Positions 33,811 to 47,394 of a stretch of 64,000 nucleotides of DNA are shown piece by piece. The notes under the pieces are model-generated. The model ran no database searches. It was not told where the DNA came from and was given only the letters and a program-made list of their open reading frames with translations. The stretch is from Capsicum annuum (lineage: Eukaryota; Streptophyta; Magnoliopsida; Solanales; Solanaceae), in contig NC_061111.1 in the NCBI RefSeq assembly GCF_002878395.1, forward strand, positions 29,431,485 to 29,495,484, read 5' to 3'. The translations under genes and the position numbers were made by a program. The stretch's first letter is position 1. Every line of letters begins with the position of its first letter.

Positions 33811-34890
33811 TGATACAAGCTCAACGGACTCCACTCTTTTGGGAATGATGCTTTAAGGATCACATATACGGATTCAAGACTTGGTCATTTTAGGGGAGAA
33901 AATATGTGTGTTGATGATAGCTTGGAGCATGGGATAAGCTATACTTGATGATGTCATCTAAGGAAGCATTGATCAACACTGTATTTGGATGATAGCTTGG
34001 TCTTTGAGAGAGTATGGGCGCCCATTTGCATTATTTTGGTTCTTGGGTCACTTTTGGGCCCAGTTGCATTTAGGGTCACTTTTGGGTTCAAGTTGTACTA
34101 AAAGCCTTTTGGCCTATAAATAGCTAGGACTCTCTTTATTTTGAGATTTAGATGACTTTTAATGTAAGTTGACACTTGAGAGTGTTTATATTGAAACTTA
34201 TTGGGAGTTTCTTTAATTTTTAAGAATTGTGGGTGCTCAGGGATCCATTTTCGTTTGTGTCTTTGTAACAAGTTGGTGTTATCGGTCATTGATAGGAAAG
34301 CCTTAGGTTTTAATATACCCTTTGATTGTCCTCTCTTTGTCAATTTATGTCAATCTATCTATCTTTTAATTTATGATGTACATTAAAGTGATGCTACTTT
34401 AAGAAGGCCTTTCACAAGAAGTCAAGCTAAGGACCTTCAAGCATATCAAGCTTTATGGATGAAGATGGAATCGTTGGAAGGCTCCAATATGGATGACTTA
34501 GAGATATTTAATATACTAAGTGTGTCTACTAGTTAAATTATCTTGTAATTTAAATGAAGGGCAATTTGGTCTTTCCTTACTTCTTTTAACCCTTAGTATA
34601 AATAGTTAGGTATTAGGGTTGAACCACTAGTTTTGGAATATTGAATATTTTTGCCTCTTTTGAGAGCTTGAAAACCCCTAGTTGATTTTTGAACAATTGT
34701 CCTAGGATTTGCAAGTAAGGTTGCTACCTTCTTGAGAATTCTAATAGATTAGGTGCTTTTTGGTTCCCAATTAAGGGGTGTTTTGATTAGTTTCACCATC
34801 ACATATTTTGATTGTTTCAATCTAATTGTGTCTATCTTTCTTTATTTTCTATCTTTAATTACTATCTTTCTTCTATAATCTTGTTTCACA
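33811..34890 (+). repeat. LTR-B, complete, about 1.08 kb
   Basis: Begins TGATACAAGCTCAACGG after a purine tract and ends TTGTTTCACA, giving TG...CA borders. A tRNA-Met-like primer site follows six bases later. An inverted partial copy lies at 40091-40581. ORFs inside (34098-34343 minus, 34201-34386 plus) are shadows. Having a purine tract on the left and a primer site on the right, this LTR faces element interior on both sides. Confidence 0.75.
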
Positions 34891-34895
34891 TCAAA

Positions 34896-34909
34896 TTGTT
34901 ATCAAGAGC
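34896..34909 (+). promoter_or_regulatory. Primer-site-like motif after LTR-B
   Basis: TTGTTATCAAGAGC resembles the common Met-tRNA primer site TTGGTATCAGAGC with one substitution and one extra A. The position just after the LTR end supports the assignment. Confidence 0.5.
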
Positions 34910-37560
34910 TTGGATTAGATTTGTTTTCACAAACCTAAGTCTTGGGGTTTTGATAGTTTAAAAATAATCAAAAAAAAAATCAAATTTTATTGAATGTTTT
35001 TTGATATTATTCCTTGAGTTACATGTTGTTGTTTCCTAGTTGAAAAAAGAATCAAAAAAATACGTAACCAAAAAAAAATTGAAAGTCATGTTGAAGAATA
35101 GACTTGAAAATGGGTTTTGTTTATTTGGTGTTTGGTTGAAGAAATTGTTGGTTAGAAGTTGTTGGTAAAGTTGCGGGAAAGTTATATCTCAAATTTGAGC
35201 TCATTTGTTTGATTATTAAAGAGGATGAATTTGAGAATTATAAAATAGTTCAAATCTTTCAAACTTGTTTCTTCTTTTCTTGATAATTCTAGCTAGTTTG
35301 CTATGAGTATTAATTCATACTTAATGTTAAACTAGTTTGTGTCCATTTAATTTATTCGTGTCAATTGAGTTTAGTATTTATGTGTATTGTTATATCTCAG
35401 ACTCTAGAGTAGAGTGGTAGTAGTTTAGTTTAGAGTTTATTAAAGGGGTCCATAGACTTAGATGATGGCTTAAAGCTAAGGGAGAGATGATAGAACAAGG
35501 AACAAAGTCAAGTTCTCAGATTCTGGTAGTGATGCCAGTGTGTTGTAGAACAACAGTAGGGGAGGAAGATACTCAACCCATTCTTATCTCAGTGCAAACT
35601 TTTCTACTCCAGTTATCACAACATCTACTCAAGCTTTACAAGTCAACTCTTTGATCATAGCTTATCTTCATGCACTTTCCATGGATTCATGTACATTCCC
35701 AGTTCATAGTATAAGGAGTTCCAGTTCACTCAGAAGTACAAATCATATTCCATGAATTTATGAACCCTAAACTTAGGTCATGCAACTCATGACTCATATA
35801 CTTATACTATACAGTACAATCAGTTCCAGGTACTCATGCTACACTTTTAATGACCAGTGAAATTCAGATTATGTCATGTATGTCCTCAGTTTAGATTTAT
35901 TTAGTGAATTCATGCCTTTAATACCTTATTCCTCAGGCCTTAATTAAGTTTCCAAGTTAAGCATAGTATTATTTCATTCTTTATGTCCTCATGTTCTAAC
36001 CCTTTGATGACCTCTCCTTATGTTAAGATAGTGATAATGAACAATTGTTCAGATAGAAGAGAGTAAATATTCCGTATTAGGAAAAGATCATTGTATGCTT
36101 GTTCTATGTAAGGCTATAAGTTTGAAGAAATATTGAGGTAGAGCTTTTGATAGATGTCATGGTTAGTTGAAATTTTGTGTGTGTTTTCTTGGGGATAGTG
36201 CATGTAAGTTATTATTGATAGAGGTCTTAGAGAATATGAGAAAATTTCCTAGGAGGGTGGGTTAACTAGAAGTTCATATCTGGTTATAATTATATGGTTG
36301 AACATCATGTTGGTATATAAGTGGATGGGTGCCTTGTATGCTAGTGAATTCCTAGTAAGAGGTTGAATTTAGTTGTTGAAGTGGTAAGAAGAATTATTTT
36401 TGAGATGAGAGTTGTGAAACACGCATGGGGTATCGAATTCATGGCTTAGACTAGTATTATAGTGTTGTGTCTTTCACTTTGTAATTTTGAGTTAGGCTTG
36501 AACATGGTGAGAACATGTTGTTCAACTCAGACTTGGGCTGAAGTAGTTGTCTGTACCCATGTAAGAATTATAAGTGGTATCAAATTAGCATGGTATTTAA
36601 GGGGAAAAGTATAGTTGAGGGAGTAATTGATAAGTGTGGTTAAGCTTGAAAGTGGGCGGTTGCATTGCCTAAGGCATAGTAATCCTACCCTAGCCTATGT
36701 TTTATAGGCCTATATTCCATGCTAAAGAAGTTTTATCCATATTGAGATTCCTTGTTCAAACATCTCACTCAGATAACACCCAAGAATTCTTTGCTCCCTA
36801 ATGTTATTAGAACTTCTTAGAAAAGTGTTGGATAAATACTCCAGTTGAGTATAAACTTTTAGAATGATTCAGGCCGTATAACTAGCAATTCAGTTTAGCA
36901 ATCAGACAAGATATGCTTCTATAGTTTTCCTTCTATCCATCTAGTCTTACTATCTGAAATTTCATGAGTATGGCTATTCCATGAGGTAATTCATTCATGC
37001 AAGTTAAGAATTCAGTTCCGTCCATACACCATGTCTACAATTCAGATATTTAGTCATGATTTATTTCATAAGTGTTTAGTGAATGATCTCAGTTTTCCAA
37101 GTATTCTAGCTCAAACATTGTAATACCCCTTGTACGACCTTGGTCCCGTTATCTCATGATTCATGTTTACATAATGTACTTGAAGATGCCATGAAGCCCT
37201 TTCTTTTGATTCCTATACGTGTTTTGTTTAGGAACAATTCCTAATGAGAAGTTACATACTTTATTCCATCCTTAGTAACTCTTAGATTTTTATTGCACCA
37301 GTTACCACTTCACAGTTGTATAGGTATGATCATATCATGAACATTTCAAGTGAGTTCTAAGCTCTCGACATGAATCAACTCCTTATAGTTAATAAAGTTA
37401 AGTCAACTCAAAAATTGATTTCATGATAGAAGTTTTAATTGTTCAGTTCAACTTTATCTTTCATTAGCAGATATGTCATATGTAACTTATTCCATACTTC
37501 TAAAGTTTCAATAAGTTCTTACCCATCATTCAAGGATGACTGATTCCAAGGGAGAGATAA
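34910..37560 (+). other. Element interior remnants, non-coding
   Basis: To about 35395 the sequence is A/T-rich leader of the LTR-B element. Beyond that the style changes to CAGTTC-rich DNA like the region between pol and the 3' LTR of gypsy elements. CCAAGGGAGAGATAA at 37546-37560 is a polypurine tract that directly precedes LTR-A. No gag or pol is readable. Confidence 0.45.
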
Positions 37561-40089
37561 TATAACACCCCGCATTTTGAGCTAGAAATCAAACCATCAT
37601 TCCTATGTGTGTAAACTCTAATCCCATGATTTATATTTTAATACATGTGTCATGATCATTATCCTAATGTGAAGAGTGCTTATGAGGTAGAAAAATGTTC
37701 ATGGGAATCACTTAGAGTAAAATTGAGCTAAGAGCCTTTGATTCGGCCAAAATTCGGTGTTTGATCCTACAAGGGTCAACTTTGGATGTCTATAACTTTT
37801 TACATATATGGAATTTTGCATCTTAAGACCCACCAAATTGTAGATAATTGAATTAGCTTTCCAACAACACCAATTTTTTCTTAATCCGATACCCGAGCAG
37901 AAAATTAGGACTATACTAAGGCCATGCGTCGCATGACAATCGCAAATAGCCATTAGATGAGGTATGCTATTGGCATGCCCCACACACACCCTAGGTGTTC
38001 TTTGGCTTTGCATCACACAGTAATAGAAAAGTTCCAAAAGTTGCTCTATTTTGACTTATATTAAGGGCGTTGAAGTCTTTTCACACCCCTAAACCATCCC
38101 TAATCATTCTTAAATGAATTAAGGGGTTTTAAAACACGTTATTTCCACTCTCTTAACCCTAAAAACTCAGTACATGATTTAAAACCCTTGGCCTCATCCC
38201 AGGAACAAAAATTCAAATTTCTTCCCTCAAGAATTCAAGGATTCTTGTTCCAATTTCAAGAATTCAACTAATTTGGGGTATGTGGGGTATTCATCAATGG
38301 GTTCCTTTCACCCATTGAGCCCAAAAACTCTCTTTTGATTTATGTACGAATTTTACTTTAATTATGATCAACTTCCATGTAAATTATGAAATTTATCCAT
38401 GTTTTCTCATTAGTTTCACATTCAAGCTATGCTAATAGTTTTATCCCATGTGAATCATGTTCGTATATGCTTGAAGTTCCAAAACCCTTGGTTATGTTCA
38501 GATAACATCATGTCAAAATTCTCAAATTATGCTTTAAACTATATAAACATGATATTTTTCCAAGGTTAACTCATTCCCATGATTACATTCATGAAATTTA
38601 TTAGACTATTAAAATATCTCATGTTTTGGGTCCTTGAATTATTATTTTACGTCACTGTTCTAAGTGTTGTATCGACGTCTTGTATTCATTCAGTGCTGGC
38701 GGGTTATGGACACCCAATACCTACATGTTTACTTACATTTCAGACCTTTCAAGTAATGAGTTATTCAACTCATGATTTTATTGTTAAACTTAATTTGTTA
38801 TGATCATGTTGAGCACTATCAGTTTACATGTCTATAATTACTTCAGAATCTATATGTACTGTTATTTTCAAAATACCATGACCTAAGCTTATCAGTTATC
38901 AGTGCATGCACCGGTTTGTATTTCAGTGTCTTTCAGTTGGGAGTAGGATTTAGCACCGAGTGAGAAGTGTGGGTTTAGTACATCCTATTTTCCTAGAAAC
39001 TATGTGCCACCGTAGGTTTAGGGCCTCGCTAGAGAGTGTTTCTCCTTCGCCAATATGGGATCAGTTTAGTGATCACACCAGTTCAGGTTCTACTATGATG
39101 GCAAGGATTAAATAGTCCTCCTCAACATGGGTCAGGTGTTGGACTCCATGATAGCTCACATGGTTTATGTCGATTACATGATAGCTCCCACAATCTCAGT
39201 TCAATATTCAGAGTATTTCAGTTTAGGTTTGCATGACCAAGTATTCAGATATTAGTTATTCAATTATTTAGTTATTATATCATGTTAGTACATGCTTTAC
39301 TTGGTCTTGCATTCTCAGTTTTACATGTTCATGTTTTCATGCTCAGTATCTATACATGACCCTTAGTTTAGTTTTACAACATGTTCAGCATTACATGAGA
39401 TTTGCATATAGTATTTATGGTTTATCGCTTGCCATCTTACAAAATTGTTTTAAGCTCATAAACTTATAAATTTCATTATTACTTACCGTTTTCATGTATA
39501 ACCATGCTTTAAATTCATATTTCAGTAAATAACTTATATCCTCAGTTTTAAAGAATGTTTTAAATGTTTCTATGATTTAGTGCATGTCTTCATATACTCA
39601 GTACATTCCGAAAGTACTGATCCACATTACGACTATGTGGATACATTATTTCATAATGTAGGTTGTAGCCCACACATCATGATCAGACAGTTTGCAACTT
39701 TCAGCCAGCAGATGATAAGTCCTCTTATTTCAAGGACTCCAGTCCATTGCAGTTTGTGTTGTATTTTGATTATTCATATGTATTGATTAGTGCTAGTTAG
39801 AGGCATATACCAGCTATCTATAGTCAGTACAGTAGAGGCTTCATAGATAGTCAGTCAGAGTCATTACATGTAATTTAAGTTTCTTTGTTTAGTTTTTTTA
39901 TGTTGTAAACTTTATCAGTATTACATTTATTCAGACTTTCTCATGATCATGTTTCCATTTAGTAAATTTTGTTTTTATTTACATTATAAATTAGTTTCTC
40001 AAGATGTGTACCAGTACATGGGTTAGGTTAGGATCACTTGTGGTTCTAAGTACCATGTTACGACTAGGAGGCAACCTTGGGTCATGACA
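37561..40089 (+). repeat. LTR-A, forward copy (3' LTR)
   Basis: Starts TATAACACCCCGCATTTTG (the TG has become TA) after a polypurine tract and ends GGGTCATGACA. No primer site follows, so it is a 3' LTR of a truncated plus-strand element. It is inverted relative to 29542-31994. ORFs inside (37708-38037 minus, 38579-38803 and 39580-39786 plus) have no protein features. Confidence 0.85.
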
Positions 40090-40090
40090 A

Positions 40091-40581
40091 CCTTCCTATC
40101 AATTACCGATAACACCAACTTCTTACAAGGACACAAACAAAAATGGATTCCTGAGAACCTACATATCTCACGAATCAAATAAACTCCTAACAAGTTTCAA
40201 TATACACACTCTCATGTGTCAACCTTCATTGAAAATTGTCTAAGTCTCAAAATAAAAAGAGTCCTAGCTAATTATAGGCCCAAACACCTTTATTAAAACT
40301 TGGGCCCCAAAGTGACCCTAAATGCAACTTGGACCCAAAGGTGACCCAAGAGCCAAAACAATGCAAATGGGTGCCTATACTCTCTCGAAGCCCAATCTAT
40401 CATCCAAATACGGTGTTGGTCAACACTCTCTTGAACGACATCATTAAGTATAGCTTATCCCGTGCTCTAAGATATTATCCACACAGGTATTTTCTCCCCT
40501 AAAACGATCACGTCTTGGATCCATAGATGTGATATTTGATGTATCGGCCCCAAAGGAGTAGAGCCCATTGAGCTTGTATCA
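40091..40581 (-). repeat. LTR-B fragment, inverted
   Basis: CCTATCAATTACCGATAACACC matches the complement of the LTR-B interior near 34275-34300, and AGCTTGTATCA at 40571-40581 is the complement of the LTR-B start. The fragment is cut at 40090 by the end of LTR-A. The next 215 bp (40582-40796) is probably interior of the same element and holds no ORF. Confidence 0.75.
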
Positions 40582-40796
40582 TATCTATAAAGAGTACATA
40601 GACACTAAGCCTTTACAACTTGAAAATCATGACTTAAAGGGTATGGGATATACACAGGAGTTAACATAATCTGTAAGGCTTGCTCTTCTTTCTATAGGGA
40701 TTGATTATGGACTAGTAGAGGAAGTGTTAACACAGTAAAGCTGGAGTAGAGTAACATCTCAACTACCATGGATAGAAAATATGCAAGTAAGATAAG

Positions 40797-43463
40797 TGTA
40801 ACGACCCGAAATAGCCTCCGGGGACGTCACACAGTGCCTAGGGTCTCAAGTGATCCCAAGCTAACCCTTCTATTGGTACAACTCATAAGCAATAGAATAA
40901 AATGCATAAATATGAAAGAATAAGGTGGAAGAGAACTCTAATACGAATTCACTCAATACAAATTTGAAGTCACAAGGTTACAACTCTGCTTTTATAATAA
41001 AACTGAGACTCAATACATCAACTCCTACCGACTATCTATGAAGCCTCTACTAGTACTGACCATGGGTAGCTGGGTTATGACTCCCAACTACCCCAACTCA
41101 ATACGATTGAATAAGGAAAATACAACACTTTTGTAATATATCACTGACTTGTGGCCCTAATTCAAAAGGACCCATCACCTGATGACTGGAAGCTGTGAAC
41201 TAATTAGACGTAGTACATGCACTACAATCTTGTACCTACATTATGAGACAATGTATCACATAGGCGTATATGTGAATCAGTACTTTGAGGATGTATTGAG
41301 TATGTAGGGGTGAATGCATATGTATAAAATAGTGTCAATCTTCTTCAATCAAGTCATGCATGCAATATGGGATGACTCACATGGCTTGAACAAGTATAAA
41401 TGTAAAGCTCATAAATAATGTAGAATGAAGCATGTAACACAATCTCGTGAGTCATCATTATTTAACATCAAAATCGAAAACCTTCTCTTACTCTCAATGC
41501 CCAAAGGCTAAGGGATTTCAAACCATACTTTCAAGTCATGCATATGTCTCAAGAGAGTAAAAGTTCTTCAATGCTCAACACTTCACAATCATTTAGAAAC
41601 TCATATACTTAGAATTCAAAATCATAAAACTTGAAAACATACTTAAAGGCATTTCATTCACTTTAGAAAATATCTCATCTCAAATCAATACCTTGATTAG
41701 GTAATATCTTTGCAATTCAACCATTTAGGAAAATAGCTTCTAGGGAAGGAAAATAAGCATTGAATTTCGAAGTTTGAAAGGCGAGGGAGGTTCTCGTAAC
41801 CGACATAAACCATGCAAGCTACATGAAGTCCAATATTTTGTCCTCCTAAGAAGAGACCCCACGTTGGGGAGGAGCGTCATACTCTTGCCAAGGAGCATAA
41901 CCTAGGTCTAATGATCACTAAACTAAAATCGGCCTTGGGCCCACATAATCAAATAGGCCTCAGACCCACTCATAATCATAGTATAATTAGCCTCAGGCTC
42001 ACATCCTACAGTGGCACGTAGTTTTTGGGGTAAGAAACCATAGTAGCTTACCCGCTCGGTGCTAAATATTACTCCCTTTAGATTACCTGGGCTCATCTCA
42101 TAAAAATCCACTTTTAGAATAATCTCATGGTTCACCACAAACCCATTAATCAAATCAATAATCTCGTATAGTAAAGTGGATTTCAAAGCTTTCGGACCAT
42201 TAGGTCAATTCAATTTTCAACCATCTCAAAATACTCAAATCATGGGTGCTTATAGCACGAGAGTTCATAATTTCATAAGTCTCGAATAGGGCTTACTAAC
42301 CTATAGTTCAATTTCAAGTTAAAGCATATCAAAAGCATAATATATAGCATATAGATTCATAAATCATGTGAAAATCTGAAAATTTCAGCAATTCATCTCA
42401 AAATCTCAATGTAGTCATATGCTTCAATATCTCAACATTTCAAATATAAACTTCTCAAGAAGTAAATTCATGGGGTTTATCCAGCTGTAAAAACTCAAGA
42501 AAACATGTAGAAATCATGTCATTTAACTCTCAATTCATGAGAAATATCAACATAATGCATTCAATAAATATGGGTGAAAATACCAATTCACACTCATGTA
42601 AAAACCCCATAATTTAAGCAAAATCATGATGTAAATAAACATTTTGGGCACAAGGGAGAAAGGGTTACCCTTGTTCAAAACTTCACATACCTTGAATTTG
42701 AAGCTTTAGAAGAACTCTCACTTTTGGAACTCTACTCTTGCTCTAGAATGAGGGTTCTTGAGACCCGTCACTTGGGAACCTAGAATCTTGACTCAATTTA
42801 GAAAATCTATGGTGGCTTCTTGAGATTCTTGGAAGAGGTTTTGGATGTTTAGGGTTCTTGATGAGAGAAAACTTGAGAAAACCCTTATAGGATGCTTGTA
42901 AATGGCTTTGATTTAGTGTTTCCACAATTTTATAGGCTTGGAAAAAGTCCAAAATGCCTTTTTAAAACATCTGTGCGAAACTGGAAAAATTAAACTGGAA
43001 CCCGATTTCGAAGGCCTCCGCGATGCGCCACTAATCGCGTTAGCATTCTGGAAAATAACAATTGGAAAATTGATAGCCTCCGCGATGTGGAGCCATGCAT
43101 TTTCCCACTGGTTGGGACTTGGGACTCCTCCGTAACGTGCCATTATCGGGAGTCCCATTGAAAATTGACAATTGCTAAATCAACCATCTCCGCGATGCGC
43201 CACTCACTCAAATGATCCAATTTTACGACTCAGGCTTAAATTAGCCATAACTTCTTATCCGAGTGTCGGATTTGGGAAAATCTTATATCGATGGAAAGCT
43301 TATCAAATTTCCCACATGATTAAAAATTGAAATTAGGGAAATTCTACATGGTTAACAAATTACTCACTTAGGAAGCAACTTCTCAATCTTTTAGGGCCGG
43401 AATCACGCCTCACTCGACATGCCCTACGACTTAAACTACGAGGGAACTTTGCGGGGCTTTACA
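40797..43463 (-). repeat. LTR-E, 3' LTR of arrangement E
   Basis: Plus view begins TGTAACGACCCGAAATAGCC and ends GCGGGGCTTTACA, next to the purine tract. It contains a cassette of CTCCGCGATGCGCCAC-like repeats at 43010-43205. Shared blocks with 49513-52253 include GACATAAACCATG, TTGTCCTCCT and AGAGACC (41803-41860 against 50497-50560). Confidence 0.85.
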
Positions 43464-43789
43464 ATATCTCCCCCTTGGGAACATTCGTCCTCGAATATCG
43501 CTAGTTAGGCTCGAAATGCAGAAAAAATTGAGTACACATAGCTGAAACAATTACTAAACGGTTCAAGGTCTTCCTAAATTCATGACCACTCCGGATATCG
43601 CAATAACTAATACAAAGATAGATGCATAGCTGAAATACTTGTCAAATTGAATCTATACCTTTTTAAACCCGGCACACTTGAAGAATGCCTATATTTACGA
43701 TAGGAATAACTTTGTAACTGAATCTCAGATTAGAGAGGAGCTGAATGAAAGAAGGGTTTTACCTTCATCTGAATCTGGGCTAACTTGCC

Positions 43790-44190
43790 TTAGTCTTATA
43801 ACGAAGAGTTAACTCATGTTGAATTCAGAGCATGCGATCATTGCCTGACTAAATCTGGGATTAAACCTCCCTAATGGATGATCCCTGAACCTACTATTAA
43901 TGATAAGAAATGATTACGTCTGAGACCAGACCTATTTAGCAGGAAATCTGTGAATCTGACAAAGAAGATAATCAACTGAACCCGAAATGGAGGTCAAGCC
44001 TATCTAACTGGTGACCTCTGGAGCTAATAACAAGAATACTCAATTGAATCTGGGATTAAGATCAAGTCCATCTAGAGAGTGACCTTGGAATAATAATAAG
44101 AATACTTAACTGCATCTGAGATCAAACCTATCTGATGGGTTATCTCAGAATCTGATAACACTGATACTGAAGCTGATTAACTAAGTCTAC
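43790..44190. repeat. Diverged tandem repeat, about 65 bp unit
   Basis: Units share the frame CTGAATCTGGGATTAA, then CCTATCTAA.GGGTGACCT, then GAATCTGATAA.AA.AATA. Examples begin near 43851, 43920, 43979, 44047 and 44112. Copies are far from identical, so the array is old. Confidence 0.65.
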
Positions 44191-44639
44191 TCGAATGAAT
44201 AGCTGAATTTCCTTGGTCCCGTTTATTTGATGGAATAATACTGAACTCTGAATAGAGTACTCGAATACTACTGAGGTTTACACTGAACACGGGTATACTA
44301 CTGGATCTGAGCAGGGTACAGAACCGAGGCTAGAGCGCTAACGATACTGAGCTTACTCAAGTTCTATAACTTCCTAAGAGTCCTGAGTTCTATAACTCGC
44401 GAAGTTCTGAGAATCATGGCTAGACTGATATCATCGGAAAAACTGACACGGGCTCTAGACATCAGCTAAATTGTCGGGTACATATACCCCCAGGACTCAA
44501 TAACATAAAAGTAAAACATAACCATTCTTGACTAGTCATGACCACGGTCATTCATTCATCATCACAGTCACTAAAGCATCACTTCATGTATTTAGGAATC
44601 ATAGACATGTGATAATATAGGGATATATGCTCTCGGCTC

Positions 44640-44880
44640 ACATTCCGTTGAAAAATGTCTTGCGTCAAGCACTTAGCACGTATTTGGGTCTTGGCATGTA
44701 TCAGAGAACACATAATTGGGGAAACTTCATATTATCACATCACAGCTCATCCATCAAACACTTAGCATGTATCAAAGAGCACCTAATTGGGGGATTTCAT
44801 ACTACCTTTTCACCATTTATTCACTAAGGCTTTCCAACAACCACTTGGTATGCATGAACTTGCACACAATTGGGGTTTTC
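44640..44880. repeat. Imperfect repeat set around CACTTAGCATGTATC
   Basis: CACTTAGCACGTAT (44670), CACTTAGCATGTATCA (44759) and CACTTGGTATGCATGA (44842) each are followed by a CACATAATTGGGG, CACCTAATTGGGG or CACACAATTGGGG block. Spacing is about 85 bp, giving three copies. Confidence 0.7.
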
Positions 44881-45940
44881 TAGTCAACATGCCATAATGG
44901 CTCTAATTCTTTCACATAAGCATTTCATCAAATATATATATAGGGAGCATGCCTTGCTTATTCAACAATTTCTTCACTCAATTGTCATGAAAATATCATC
45001 TAACAAGCAACGTGAAGAGGGTTTACCATGGACATCACATGAATATCACATACTAGGGTCAAAGTTTGATAAACTTGTAAACAAACACGAGTCATGTCTC
45101 AATCATAGCATGAACATCAATTTCAACTCACATGAATCATGGAAATTCATAAACATAAAAAATCTTTGAACTTCAGAAAAGGGTTCTAGAGTTTCTTGGA
45201 TAAGAGGGACCCATGAATCAAAAATCTACATGCGACTATCTTCCCCAGCATGATACGTCTACTCTCTCCTATCGGCACAACTGTCTATTATTTCCATCGC
45301 GACCTAAGGAAGAGGTCGCTGAAAAGTTAGAACATGTGGACCTGAAGAATGAAGGGACATTGTACTTAACTTGGCACTTAACTGAGGCTTGAGGCCTTTA
45401 ACATCATGAACTTATCAAAGCATTCTAACCCAAGGACATGCATGATATAAATCTGGACTTCGTGAATTACAAAAAGCATTGCTCGAGTACTTAAGTTATG
45501 AGTTGTATGACCTGAATTTGGAGTTCAAAACTCATGGGATGTTATCCCGACTGCCAAATGCACCAGAACTCCCCATTTTATGAACTAGGAGAGTACATAA
45601 CTCTCTATCATATGTATGAACATAAATTAGGATCATGGATCAGAAATGTAAAACATGAGCAGGTATTAGGACAACTTAAAGTACTGAAATGAGTTTGGGT
45701 CAAGCATCAATCTTTCTCAAAGCTATTCTACCACTCACTGGTACGTCTACTAAAATCTTAAGGTCTGACCCTGTCACCGACTCTATCATCTTCACCTTAA
45801 ACTTAAGACATCACTCTAAGGTGGTGAACCACCATATAAACTCTGGTCTGACTCTCATCACCGTACTCTAGAGTCGGGGATATAACAATCCACATAAACA
45901 AAAGAACTTGGCTCAAATGACTACACTTCAAAGCGTAACA

Positions 45941-46090
45941 CATCAAAACAACAACCACAACAACAACAACAGACCCAATATATTCCCACATAAGTGGAGT
46001 CTGGGGAGGGTAGATTGTACACAGTCCATACCACAAACTTTAAAGAAGTAGAAAGGTAGTTTTTGATAGACCTCCAGCTCAAGATAGAAA
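45941..46090 (+). mobile_element. TS-like SINE
   Basis: An ACAACAACAACAACAG run is followed by CACATAAGTGGAGTCTGGGG, AGGGTAGATTGTACACAGTC and GATAGACCTCCAGCTCAAG, the body and 3' part of the Solanaceae TS-type SINE. The Val- and Cys-rich minus ORFs across it (45803-46193) are produced by the CAA repeat. The end near 46090 is followed by a short partial duplication (AGATAGAAAGGTAGT). Confidence 0.8.
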
Positions 46091-47394
46091 GGTAGTACAC
46101 AAAGGCTTCAAAAACAGAGGACACCATACAACAACATAGGTACGACATCCACAATGAATTGAACATTATCAAACCGAGGACATCAAAGCCCACCTAATTA
46201 CTAACTACGACTCATCCACACCCTTAGCCCTCTATCCTAATGCTTTTTCTCCAAATCTTCCTATCTAGGGTCATGTCCTCAGTCAGCTACAATTGCCCTA
46301 TGTCACGCTCTATCACATCACTTCCCAAAGTGTAATGCTAACTCATAAAACTACCTCCTGAGATACACATCATCCGTCTATAGCCCCAATAGTCATCATT
46401 TACTACTTAACGCTTAGAATGGGCACCTCTAAATCTCTGATGGACCACACCACTCCTACCATAGCCTATCATTACATCGCCTATAACTTATGTTTCTAGA
46501 CCATAAGAATCAAATCACGCACAATACCTTCATTCATAACTCCTTAACTTAGCTATCACAAACATCATTCACTATCTCCCTAATCCAACCTAAAAACTCA
46601 GTGCCACTACTAACCAGATAACATGCAATAATCCTCGAGGAGCAATGTAACCTCAAGGAACCTTGGGCGCACTTCCACATCATACATACAACATCGAACT
46701 TTATTACGAACCAAGCAAACTTAGGCCCTTGTACACACTGTTCAACCCTATTAGATCACTTCACTATAACTAGTACCATCAAACAATAAGTCGTCTCCTT
46801 CACTTTCATGACCACCAATTATTCAAACTTAGTGTCTAGCGCTAATCTCACTCAGACGTTATGAAATAAAACATCAACAATACTCAAAAACCGCATGCCC
46901 ACTCAAACTTCAAAACCAACAATAATCGATCGCAATCACATGGCCAATCTTATTTCCAATTCATCAACACATCCTTCTTTTACACATTATTACTATCCAC
47001 CTATTTATACACCCCTAACTTAGTTCATAGCCCTATAAGTTTCAACCAAACCCCATCTTACAATTCTCAAGGATGCTCAAATTACAACACCCATCCACCA
47101 AGTACTTTCATCAATAAATCATACTTTTCATCGCCACAATCAACATCAACAACTCTTTTCATACTCCAAGCAGCAATATTTCCCAAACAACCAAGGACAT
47201 AGAACTTCATTGCTAGCCTAAACATGCAATAAAATTCAGCTATACATATAAAAATATAAATTCAACAATTGGCCCTGACCACTTTTCTTGTCACAACCAC
47301 TCTAAAGCCCCTAGTTTCCACTAACACAAGAACAACAGGACGCACAACAAGTTGCTAGTGGATTGAAATAGGCCTCACACTGCTCTGCTAGACT

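Larger units (their letters stand above)
43464..47394 (-). other. Non-coding interior of arrangement E
   Basis: This replaces the pol region. No reverse transcriptase or integrase words are found on either strand. It holds a diverged tandem array (43790-44190), a second short repeat set (44640-44880), a sequence related to LTR-C in inverse (44460-44500), and a SINE (45941-46090). From 46200 to 47300 it resembles 28245-29100. ORFs such as 44870-45169 have no recognisable domain. Confidence 0.55.

Noticed and set aside
29542..40089. A single giant palindrome or inverted duplication
   Set aside because: Only the LTR-A parts are inverted copies; the sequences between and outside do not mirror, so two separate elements are simpler.
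45803..46193. Val-rich and Cys-rich minus-strand ORFs
   Set aside because: Frames of the CAACAACAAC run at the start of the SINE.
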